Part shown: positions 9,717 to 18,119 of the stretch, piece by piece
Layout: each line of letters starts with the position of its first letter
Numbering within the stretch: position 1 is the first letter of the stretch
Program-made: the position numbers and the translations under genes
The notes under the pieces: generated by a model
Seen by the model: the letters and a program-made list of their open reading frames with translations, nothing else
Databases searched by the model: none
What the model was told of the DNA's origin: nothing
Assembly: GCA_947624185.1 (NCBI GenBank)
Contig: CANQJG010000003.1
Coordinates: 1 to 40,239, forward strand
Reading direction: 5' to 3'
Length of the DNA: 40,239 nt
Source of the DNA: an uncultured Clostridia bacterium
GTDB lineage: Bacteria > Bacillota > Clostridia > TANB77 > CAG-508

Positions 9717-10178
9717 TTACTTGTTATTTTCCTTCAAATATCTATTAATTTTCTTATCTGCTTCTTTTTTCTTCAAATCTTCTCTTTTATCAAAAAGCTT
9801 CTTCCCCTTGCCAACTCCTAATTCAAGCTTAACAAAATTACCTTTAAAATATAATTGTATTGGCACTAATGTATATCCTTTTTGTGTAACCATACCAACT
9901 AATTTATTTATTTCTCTTCTATTCAATAATAATTTTTTTGGTCTTAATGGATCTTTATTATATATATTTCCATGGTCATAAGGACTTATGTGCATTGAAT
10001 ATACATATACTTCCCCATTTTTTTCAATAGCTGCATAACTGTCTTTCAAATTTACTTTTCCAGCTCTAATCGATTTTATTTCCGTGCCATACAAAACTAT
10101 ACCTGCTTCAATCTTGTCAAGTATTTCATAGTTATGATATGCAGTTGGATTCTTAGCTATTAATGTACTTTTTTCCAT
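9717..10178 (-). CDS. smpB: SsrA-binding protein
   Basis: [40 protein letters not shown] ... [15 protein letters not shown] ... [18 protein letters not shown]. Confidence 0.96.
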   Translation of the reverse strand: MEKSTLIAKNPTAYHNYEILDKIEAGIVLYGTEIKSIRAGKVNLKDSYAAIEKNGEVYVYSMHISPYDHGNIYNKDPLRPKKLLLNRREINKLVGMVTQKGYTLVPIQLYFKGNFVKLELGVGKGKKLFDKREDLKKKEADKKINRYLKENNK

Positions 10179-10217
10179 TTGTCACCTTTCTTGCTATTAT
10201 TATCATTTAAAAATAAT

Positions 10218-11225
10218 CTATTTTTTTCTTCTTTTTATGAAATCACCAATTTGATTCCATTTTAGAATAATTGCTTCTATTATTATAACTGATAAAATGG
10301 TTAATGTAAATAGCCATACTGGCATTGTTATAGTTTTTACGCCTACACTCATATTAGCATCTACGTCATTTGTGTCTGCCACAGATATTGGCGATTCTTT
10401 TCTAATTACTTTTAATTTATATGTTAAATCTTTTTCATCATTGGTTAATTTTAATAATATTTCATTTTCTCCAACTTGTAATTTATCAGGTTTTTCGATT
10501 TTCAAATAATCTGAATATGGACCTGCATCAGTTACCAATTTCAAATCGACTATTTCATTTTCAACTTCTAAATTATATTCAAATACATCTACATTAAATG
10601 TTGGACTAAAGCTTATATCCTGCTCTTCCCCGTTTTCCTTGATTCCTTTGACTGTTAATCCGTAAATTCCAAATTCAGGTGTTGCTTCTTCAGGAATAAT
10701 TGTTTCTTCAGGTAAATCAGTCGTTTTTTTATTATTATTTGTTTGAGTTTTTGTATTGGTTTTAGGTTGTGTATTGGTGTTAGTTTTTGGAGTAGATGAT
10801 GTTCCAGTATTGGTACTGCCTTGGTTGCTAGTTTCAGGTGGAGTCACTTCAACAGGCTTTTCAGTAATTGTAATACTTCTACTTGATGCAGAAGTTATGA
10901 AATCCGCATTTACATCTGAAGTTGTTACACTAGTGCTTGATACTGGCGCAACAGTAACTTTTCCTGTTCCAGTTGCATTTGCTTTACCGCTTAATGATAG
11001 CTGTCCGTCAACCCACACATTTCCACTAGGCGATACACTTATATTACTAGTACAACTAATATTTACATATCCATTAATTCCGGAAATTGTCACAGAAAAT
11101 GAATCCCCTACATAAGCAGAAGTTTTGCTTATGCTCATCCCAATAGCTGCTGCATGTACTTTTGTTCCGTATAATAGGCTCAAAATAACTGCTAAAATTA
11201 CAACAATATGTACTTTATTTTTCAT
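10218..11225 (-). CDS. Membrane-anchored surface protein: Ig-like/cohesin-like N-domain, T/N-rich linker, cadherin-like beta-sandwich domain, C-terminal TM
   Basis: Signal peptide; SKTSAYVGDSFSVTISG...; repetitive TNTNTQPKTNTKTQTNNNKK linker; FSPTFNVDVFEYNLEV cadherin-like signature; C-terminal TM then KRRKK. Confidence 0.65.
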   Translation of the reverse strand: MKNKVHIVVILAVILSLLYGTKVHAAAIGMSISKTSAYVGDSFSVTISGINGYVNISCTSNISVSPSGNVWVDGQLSLSGKANATGTGKVTVAPVSSTSVTTSDVNADFITSASSRSITITEKPVEVTPPETSNQGSTNTGTSSTPKTNTNTQPKTNTKTQTNNNKKTTDLPEETIIPEEATPEFGIYGLTVKGIKENGEEQDISFSPTFNVDVFEYNLEVENEIVDLKLVTDAGPYSDYLKIEKPDKLQVGENEILLKLTNDEKDLTYKLKVIRKESPISVADTNDVDANMSVGVKTITMPVWLFTLTILSVIIIEAIILKWNQIGDFIKRRKK

Positions 11226-11243
11226 TTTACTATCCTTCCTTTA

Positions 11244-12947
11244 TTACCTTTTTTCAATTTTTTTCAAATTCATAATATCATTTTTTATAAATGTGTAATC
11301 TCTCGTTGTTATTACATTGTCGTTATCAACATCAGCAGTTGATTTCATTATTTCAGAACTTATTTTTTTAAGATTCATAATGTCATTTTTTATAAATGTA
11401 TAATCTCTTGCTGTTATTATTCCGTCTCCGTCTACATCTCCATACAATTTCGTGATATAGGTTTGCACAACATTTTTGTCGCTATCTAAAATCTCTATTT
11501 TTGCACTTGTGCCGACATAAATATTATCCTTAGATAAATATGTTATGTTAATTTCAAAATCTTTTGGAATATTAAAATGTTTTATAAAATTCTCTTTATT
11601 AGTTTCCCTGTCAAAATTGCTTATTACTCCATTTTCTTCTTTGTAATCAATAATTTCTATTTTTTGCTCTTCAGATAATTTAGTTACATTTATTGTTATT
11701 GAAGCCTCTACATTAAATTTCTCAATTGTGGCTGTAATCTTTGTATTACCAGCTTTTAAGCCTTGCACTAGTCCATTACTGTCAACACTAGCAATATTCT
11801 CATCTTCACTTTTCCATACAACATCACAATCTAATTTTCCAATGTCAGTAAATAGCTGTATTTTGTTACCTTCAATTACGCTGGTTTCAGCACCATTTTC
11901 AATATCTATATGTGGCTGGATTGTATTTACAGTAATTTCCTTCTTTATTGCTTCATTTCCGTCAGCAATTGCAGTAACCTTTGCAGTTCCTTCCGCTATT
12001 GCTTCAATCACACCATTTTCATCAACTTTTACAATAGATGAATCGCTTGACTTCCATATAACCTTTTTATTTTTTGCAGAGTCAGGCTTAATTGTTGCAT
12101 TTACTGTCTGCTTTTCGCCTACAAATAATGTTAAATCATCTTTATCTAAAGTAATAGAATTTGGAACTTCCGTTTTTAACTTCAAATTAAAATGTTCAAC
12201 AATCGCTTGACCGTCAGCTTCCCCAATTCTTTTCAATTTTTCATCAGTATTAATAAATTGAAAATCAGAGCCTCTGATAAAAGCGTGTTCAATTAAAATC
12301 GCTTGTATGCCAGAACCATTTGAGAAATTAATTCCTCTATCATCTCCAGGACCTTTCATACAATATCTAATTATTCCATAATAATCAGCCCTGCTACCGT
12401 CATAATATTGCCACTTCTCTTCTGTATCATTGCATAATCTTGTTTTAACTCCCCTAGATGCAATTCCAATACGTCCTAAATTTCTCAAAATAAGCTCGCC
12501 AATCTCTTTGGATTCATCATAATACTTGTATTGCTCTCTACGAGATGTAACATAAACTTCTGCACCATTTGCTTCTTCATAAATAGAGCCAGTCGCATTA
12601 TAATGCAAGCAAAGCAGTAAATCAGCATTGTTATTTCTTGCAACCATTGATCTATCAACTATTTCCATTTCTTGATTATCAGCCAATCCGTCATGTGTCA
12701 TTATAATATTTATTCCATAATAATTATTTAAATAATCTCTCAAATATCTCGTAGTTTTTAAATTAATGTCCTTTTCCATAATACCATAATCATAGTTTAT
12801 TGAACCAAACTCATGACCACCATGTCCCGGATCAAGCACTATTGTCATTGTTTTAACAGTTTCGGCAAAACACAAATTTTTTGAAAAAATTATATATAAA
12901 AATATTATAATTAATGTTGTTACAATTTTTTTTGCATAAATTTTCAC
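11244..12947 (-). CDS. N-acetylmuramoyl-L-alanine amidase (Amidase_3) with two BIG2 Ig-like domains and a C-terminal dockerin type I
   Basis: TIVLDPGHGGHEFGS ... LLCLHYNA ... AILIEHAFI; SITLDKDDLTLFVGEKQTVNATIKP (BIG2); duplicated Ca-binding DVDGDGIITARDYTFIKNDIMNLKK / DVDNDNVITTRDYTFIKNDIMNLKK. GTG start with AAAGGA SD. Confidence 0.92.
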   Translation of the reverse strand: MKIYAKKIVTTLIIIFLYIIFSKNLCFAETVKTMTIVLDPGHGGHEFGSINYDYGIMEKDINLKTTRYLRDYLNNYYGINIIMTHDGLADNQEMEIVDRSMVARNNNADLLLCLHYNATGSIYEEANGAEVYVTSRREQYKYYDESKEIGELILRNLGRIGIASRGVKTRLCNDTEEKWQYYDGSRADYYGIIRYCMKGPGDDRGINFSNGSGIQAILIEHAFIRGSDFQFINTDEKLKRIGEADGQAIVEHFNLKLKTEVPNSITLDKDDLTLFVGEKQTVNATIKPDSAKNKKVIWKSSDSSIVKVDENGVIEAIAEGTAKVTAIADGNEAIKKEITVNTIQPHIDIENGAETSVIEGNKIQLFTDIGKLDCDVVWKSEDENIASVDSNGLVQGLKAGNTKITATIEKFNVEASITINVTKLSEEQKIEIIDYKEENGVISNFDRETNKENFIKHFNIPKDFEINITYLSKDNIYVGTSAKIEILDSDKNVVQTYITKLYGDVDGDGIITARDYTFIKNDIMNLKKISSEIMKSTADVDNDNVITTRDYTFIKNDIMNLKKIEKR

Positions 12948-13327
12948 TTTTATTAGAATTCCTTTCCTGCTTTTGTTATCCTATCTGCAAAAGCACAAAT
13001 TAATTCAAAAATTTAATATTTGTATTTAATATTGATTTAGAAAAGTTTTGTTAAATTCTTTTTAATTATATTTTAATATATTAATAATTTCAATATTTTT
13101 GCGTATTATTACAAAAATTTAATATATTTACTTTGCCGAATCGCTTTTTGATTAAAGAATTTAATATAAAAAATTACATTTTTTTGTTTGCTGAATTTAA
13201 TATAAAAAAACGAACTTATATAAACATTTACTAATTTTTGAAAAATTTTCTTGTTCGATTTTTCTGAATAAATAATTTTAAATTGTAAAAAATAAAAATG
13301 ACGAAAAAAGTCAAAAGGAGGTTTATT

Positions 13328-13822
13328 ATGCGCAAAAAAATGTCGATAATAGCCACCATATCAATTTTAATAATATGTTTGATTAGTAGTTTTGTCTTCG
13401 CAACATCCGGAGATTCAATGTTAACAAATGCAGTAGATGATACAGCAAATGTAATTAACAATGGTGGTCAAATGGTAGGAAACGTTATAGAAGACGGCGG
13501 AGCTATGGTTGGTAATGTTGCTCGTGACGGAGCAGAAATGATGTCTGAAAATATGGTAGATGGAAATACAGCAATTGCCAATGGAATAATAGATAGTCAA
13601 ACTATTGATGATGTTGGTGGAGATGCCAAAAATGCAGTTGAAACAATGACAACAGGAAATGTTTTATCAGGAAATAGTATGTCAAATTATAAAATTTTGG
13701 GATTAAATTTATCTGTTTGGATGTGGATAATTTTAATAATTATTATAATCGTTGTTATAGTTTTAATTTGCAAATATATGCAAGACCATGATGACAATAA
13801 TGATGATGACGATGATGAATAA
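13328..13822 (+). CDS. Small secreted repeat protein with C-terminal TM and acidic tail
   Basis: SD aaaggagg before ATG at 13328; signal peptide; GG.MVGNV..D repeats; TM WMWIILIIIIIVVIVLI; tail DHDDNNDDDDDE. Confidence 0.7.
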   Translation: MRKKMSIIATISILIICLISSFVFATSGDSMLTNAVDDTANVINNGGQMVGNVIEDGGAMVGNVARDGAEMMSENMVDGNTAIANGIIDSQTIDDVGGDAKNAVETMTTGNVLSGNSMSNYKILGLNLSVWMWIILIIIIIVVIVLICKYMQDHDDNNDDDDDE

Positions 13823-13842
13823 AACGTCCTTGCAAAAAGTTA

Positions 13843-13876
13843 CCCCAAGATATATCTTAATCGATAAATCTTGGGG
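13843..13876. terminator. Hairpin between convergent genes
   Basis: CCCCAAGAT ... ATCTTGGGG dyad between CDS 13328(+) and fba(-). Confidence 0.7.
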
Positions 13877-13929
13877 ATTAAATTATTGATTTATTTATAC
13901 ATTTTAATTATATTTATTAGTAGTATTTA

Positions 13930-14859
13930 TCAAGCTTTATTGCTTGAACCAAATACATCTTTTATTTTATGCTTTACACAATCTTTTATATAATCTCTTC
14001 CAAGTCCCAAATATTTTCTTGGGTCAAACACTTCCGGATTTTCAACAAATACTTTTCTGATTCCTGCTGTCATTGCTAATCTTAGGTCTGTATCTACATT
14101 TATTTTTGACACTCCCCTTTGGCTGGCTTCATGCAACATTTCATCAGGCACGCCTTTGGCTCCCGGCATGTTTCCTCCATAAGTGTTACACATTTCAACG
14201 TATTCAGGTACTACTGTTGATGCTCCATGCAATACTATTGGAGTTTCAGGAATCAATGCTTTTATTTTTTCTAAAATATCAAAACGTAATTTTGCTTCTC
14301 CTTTAAATTTATATGCTCCATGGCTTGTTCCAATTGCTATTGCTAGTGAATCGCAATTTGTTTTTTGTACAAATTCTAATGCTTGTTCAGGGTCTGTATA
14401 CATACTGTCTTCTTGTGCTACATTTACGTCATCTTCGATTCCTGCTAATTTTCCAATCTCTGCTTCAACTACTACTCCACGGCTATGAGCATAATCTACT
14501 ACTTGTTTTGTTAATTCTACATTTTGTTCAAAATCATATTTTGAACCATCAATCATTACTGATGTATAGCCATTATCTATACATAGTTTACATGTTTCAA
14601 AGTCAGGTCCATGATCTAAATGTAATGCTACTGGTACGTCATGTTCCTCCAATCCTGCTTCTATCATGTGTTTTAAATATGGTATTCTTGCATATTTCAA
14701 AGCACTTGATGATGTTTGCAATATTACTGGTGAATTTTCTTCTGCTGCAGCATCTAATATTGCTTGTACAAATTCCATATTATTTATGTTAAATGCTCCG
14801 ATTGCAAATTTTTCATCTAGTGATTTTTTAAACATTTCTTTAGTTGTTACTAGTGGCAT
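13930..14859 (-). CDS. fba: Class II fructose-bisphosphate aldolase
   Basis: PVALHLDHGPDFE; SVMIDGSKYDFEQN; VEAEIGKLAG; LAIAIGTSHGAYKF; PIVLHGAS; KINVDTDLRLA. Start at MPLVTT with GGAGG SD. Confidence 0.94.
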   Translation of the reverse strand: MPLVTTKEMFKKSLDEKFAIGAFNINNMEFVQAILDAAAEENSPVILQTSSSALKYARIPYLKHMIEAGLEEHDVPVALHLDHGPDFETCKLCIDNGYTSVMIDGSKYDFEQNVELTKQVVDYAHSRGVVVEAEIGKLAGIEDDVNVAQEDSMYTDPEQALEFVQKTNCDSLAIAIGTSHGAYKFKGEAKLRFDILEKIKALIPETPIVLHGASTVVPEYVEMCNTYGGNMPGAKGVPDEMLHEASQRGVSKINVDTDLRLAMTAGIRKVFVENPEVFDPRKYLGLGRDYIKDCVKHKIKDVFGSSNKA

Positions 14860-14888
14860 TTCTTTTCCCTCCATTATTAATATCTACT

Positions 14889-14915
14889 AACGTTGATTAC
14901 ACACTAATCAACGTT
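14889..14915. promoter_or_regulatory. Perfect inverted repeat upstream of fba (candidate operator)
   Basis: AACGTTGATT-acacact-AATCAACGTT: 10-bp perfect arms, no following U-tract on the minus strand. Confidence 0.5.
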
Positions 14916-14980
14916 TCTATATTTAATACAACCTTATTATATTTCTAAAAAATTCTATTGTCAATTATTTTATTAAAATA

Positions 14981-15008
14981 ACTCGCATGTATTTCATAAC
15001 ATACGAGT
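14981..15008 (-). terminator. Hairpin terminator of CDS 15052..15435
   Basis: ACTCG.ATGT ... ACAT.CGAGT stem, followed on the minus strand by TTATTTTAATAAAAT. Confidence 0.6.
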
Positions 15009-15051
15009 CTTGGTTAACCATTAATTATTAATATAATACACGGTTTATCAC

Positions 15052-15435
15052 TTAAACTTTTTTCCATAAAGTATCTAAACCATCATTTTCAATAACTTTG
15101 TCTTCTAGTTTTTCTTTTTTACCTTTTTTGCTAGATTTCTTTGATTTTACGCTCTTTTTGAAGTCAACTTCAATTCTGTCTAACCAAAGGAAAGATAAAA
15201 ATGAAATAAATGTGAACAATTCATCAACTAGAATACATATTGCTAAAGTTTTAATATTTTCAACTGTAGCGTTTGCTAATTCTATTGTATGTCCTACTAG
15301 CAATGTGATGAAGCAAAGTAACATAATACATGCTACTGTGTTTGACCTATTGTTTCTTGCTAGGAATAAACATAATAAAAATAGAACTAATGCTGTTATT
15401 AAATAAAATGGCTGTGTAAAATCGATAATTGGCAT
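15052..15435 (-). CDS. Small multi-TM membrane protein with lysine-rich cytoplasmic tail, unknown function
   Basis: Hydrophobic segments; KSVKSKKSSKKGKKEKLEDK tail; start at MPIIDF with AAGGAGG SD (tracked ORF to 15474). Confidence 0.65.
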   Translation of the reverse strand: MPIIDFTQPFYLITALVLFLLCLFLARNNRSNTVACIMLLCFITLLVGHTIELANATVENIKTLAICILVDELFTFISFLSFLWLDRIEVDFKKSVKSKKSSKKGKKEKLEDKVIENDGLDTLWKKV

Positions 15436-15635
15436 AATTATTTCCTCCTTTGTTATTCTGTATATATAATACATTATTAATTTACATTTTTCAATATATT
15501 TTGTGTTAATTTTATATTACATTATTATTACAATATTGCAATTTTTTGTATCCCTTTTATTATCTGCTTTTATAGACTTTCAATGTTCTTATTAAATACT
15601 CTATGTTGCTAAACTTAAACTATCTTTTATTTAAT

Positions 15636-17051
15636 TCATTTTTTCTTTATTTTATTTATTACTGCTCTTATCATTGTCATATTATTTAACACACTGTATG
15701 CTACTGCAATTACTAGTGATATTACATTGAATATCCAATACATTGGTGTTGGAATAAATGGCATATATTTTGTATAATAAGCTAGACATACTATTGTTAG
15801 TATTATTGTAGGACCTACCCACTTTAATTCTTTTAGTTTTACATATTTTTTTAATTTATTTCTTCTATAAAAATATACTATCAAATCTGCTATTAATGTT
15901 GATATGCAAGCTGCATAGATACCTATTAATTTTACCAATAGCAAATCTATTACTAGGTTAATGGTTGCTGCAACCAATGTAGTTGTTCCCATTATCTTAG
16001 TGTCTTTAAACGCTGAGAATATTCCACCAAAATAGCTAGACAAGTTAGAATAATATGTTGCAATCATTATTAATGGTATGTAAATATATGCTTCATCATA
16101 AGCTTTATTTATTAAAATTGGAAATGCAAAAGGCATTACTGCGATTAAGCATATCGTTACTGCGAACAATAATCTTTTTGTGTCATGATAAATGCTATTA
16201 TAATATTTATTTTTATTTTCTTCCTTTGTAATCCTTGCTGCTGATTCCTTCCATGCAGTATAGAAATATCCATATACTACGCTTATTATGTTTGGGAATT
16301 TACTTGCCATTGCATAGATTCCATTTGCTGCTGAGCTTATTAATTGTGTTAAAATTATTCTGTCTGACATATTTATTATGCTCCATGATATGCTGTTTGG
16401 CACAAGTGGGACAGAATATTTTATCATTTCCTTCATTAAAGGCTTATCATATTTTCCAAAATAGTTCCATAATCTTAACATTACAAATATTACAATTGCT
16501 GTTGCTATATTTGCTATCGTGTTCGCCCATAGAAGTCCTTCTGCTCCTGCTTTTAGCGCTACTATGAAAAATATATTTAATATTATTGTTACTATTCCTA
16601 ATATGAAATTAGAAAGTGAGTACAATTTTATTTTACTTAATCCTCTTGCCAGCGCATTGCTTAACCCAATGAATATATTTGAAATAACGAACATTATAAA
16701 TGCCAAAATTAGTGAACTTGTATAATTTATTAAATTAAGTATCAATATCGCTAATGGGACAAATATCACAATTCCAAATAAAGTATACAATATCGTTTGT
16801 CCAATTATTTTCTTTTCCTCTTTTTTACTGCTGGCATCTATCAAGAATCTAAACATAGATTCTTCCATGAGCAATGTGATTATTGGACATAGGAATAACG
16901 ATACAGTACATACAAAATCATAAGTTCCATATTCTGAAGGCGACAGCCTAGATGTATACAATGGCAACAATATGTACGATATTATTTGTGTACTTATCTT
17001 TCCTATTGCTATAATTAAAGTATTTTTTACTAACTGTTTCTTTTGATTCAT
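15636..17051 (-). CDS. Polysaccharide flippase (Wzx/MATE-like)
   Basis: KNTLIIAIGKISTQIISYILLPLYTSRLSPSEYGTYDF; ~12 hydrophobic segments. Confidence 0.9.
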   Translation of the reverse strand: MNQKKQLVKNTLIIAIGKISTQIISYILLPLYTSRLSPSEYGTYDFVCTVSLFLCPIITLLMEESMFRFLIDASSKKEEKKIIGQTILYTLFGIVIFVPLAILILNLINYTSSLILAFIMFVISNIFIGLSNALARGLSKIKLYSLSNFILGIVTIILNIFFIVALKAGAEGLLWANTIANIATAIVIFVMLRLWNYFGKYDKPLMKEMIKYSVPLVPNSISWSIINMSDRIILTQLISSAANGIYAMASKFPNIISVVYGYFYTAWKESAARITKEENKNKYYNSIYHDTKRLLFAVTICLIAVMPFAFPILINKAYDEAYIYIPLIMIATYYSNLSSYFGGIFSAFKDTKIMGTTTLVAATINLVIDLLLVKLIGIYAACISTLIADLIVYFYRRNKLKKYVKLKELKWVGPTIILTIVCLAYYTKYMPFIPTPMYWIFNVISLVIAVAYSVLNNMTMIRAVINKIKKK

Positions 17052-17075
17052 TTTTCTCCCTTATTATTTATAATT

Positions 17076-17552
17076 TTAAGACTCTAATCCTAATAAATCT
17101 TGAATTTCATTTTTTAATTCTTTTTTGAAATTTTTATTATTGCTCTTATATTTTTTTGGAGTAAATTGCATATCTAATAATTTAGGCAAATCTTTGAAAT
17201 CTCTCATTGGTATAATATAACCGTCTTTTGCAAATGTTTCTAGAATTTGTTCTTGATGATTATTTACGTGCTCTTTATACTCTTTTTTTCTTGCAACAAC
17301 TATCATTGTTTTATTCATTTTAAGTCCTTGAATTATTGTGCCAACTCCTGCGTGAGTAATTACAACTCTAGCTTTTTTCATATATCTATTAAATTCTTGT
17401 TCAGTAAGATATTTATGAATCTCGATTTTGTCAGATGAATAATCTGTTGATCCTACTTGGGCAATTATTTTTTCCTTGGTATCTAATTTATCAACCGCTT
17501 CAATCAGCCTTTTAAACTTTTTATCTTGAGTTCCCAATGTTACAAATATCAA
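17076..17552 (-). CDS. Alg13/PssE/EpsF-like glycosyltransferase subunit
   Basis: FVTLGTQDKKFKRLIEAVDKL ... VITHAGVGTI. Probable TTG start overlapping the upstream TGA stop (TTGA), SD GGGGGTGG. Confidence 0.85.
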   Translation of the reverse strand: MIFVTLGTQDKKFKRLIEAVDKLDTKEKIIAQVGSTDYSSDKIEIHKYLTEQEFNRYMKKARVVITHAGVGTIIQGLKMNKTMIVVARKKEYKEHVNNHQEQILETFAKDGYIIPMRDFKDLPKLLDMQFTPKKYKSNNKNFKKELKNEIQDLLGLES

Positions 17553-18013
17553 TATATCCACCCCCAATATTTAGCTTTAGGATACAATTTCTTCATTTCT
17601 TCCCATTGAACTACAAAGGTGTCTGCTATCGGGTATACAAGCCTTCCTGCTAGCGTTTTAGTTGTTATATTTGCAAATGTTTCTATCCATATTACTTTTG
17701 CTCCAAATAATTTTGCAATATAACACATTGGCACCGCTGTATGAGTACCAGTTGTTACAATTACTTTTGGTTTTATTTTTAAAAATAAGTATAGACTAAT
17801 AAATATGTTAAACAAAAATATGAAAAAGTATCTAATTGGTGTTCTCCTTGTTCCATATATTAAGAAATGTGCTTTATCTCCATATTTTTGCTTTATTTCT
17901 TTGCTTGCATCTGTTTTTTCAGTTACGACTGAATAATCATAACTTTCAAAGTCAAGCTGTCTGAGTTCGCTTAAGTGTCCACCTATACTTGATATAAACA
18001 TTACCTTTGTCAT
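17549..18013 (-). CDS. Alg14/PssD/EpsE-like glycosyltransferase subunit
   Basis: MFISSIGGHLSELRQL ... VIVTTGTHTAVPMCYIAKLFGAKVIWIETFA. Confidence 0.87.
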   Translation of the reverse strand: MTKVMFISSIGGHLSELRQLDFESYDYSVVTEKTDASKEIKQKYGDKAHFLIYGTRRTPIRYFFIFLFNIFISLYLFLKIKPKVIVTTGTHTAVPMCYIAKLFGAKVIWIETFANITTKTLAGRLVYPIADTFVVQWEEMKKLYPKAKYWGWIY

Positions 18014-18119
18014 TTAAAAAGTCCTTTCAACTACTCTATCTTTCAACTAATTTATTTTATTCTCATTAGTAATTCTATATATGATTTTTTCGGGTACAAA
18101 ATTTAATATGTTTATTCAA

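Noticed and set aside
13005-13210. Recurrent AATTTAATAT motif (at least four occurrences) upstream of CDS 13328
   Set aside because: Extremely AT-rich segment where such a motif recurs easily by chance; spacing irregular and no symmetry.
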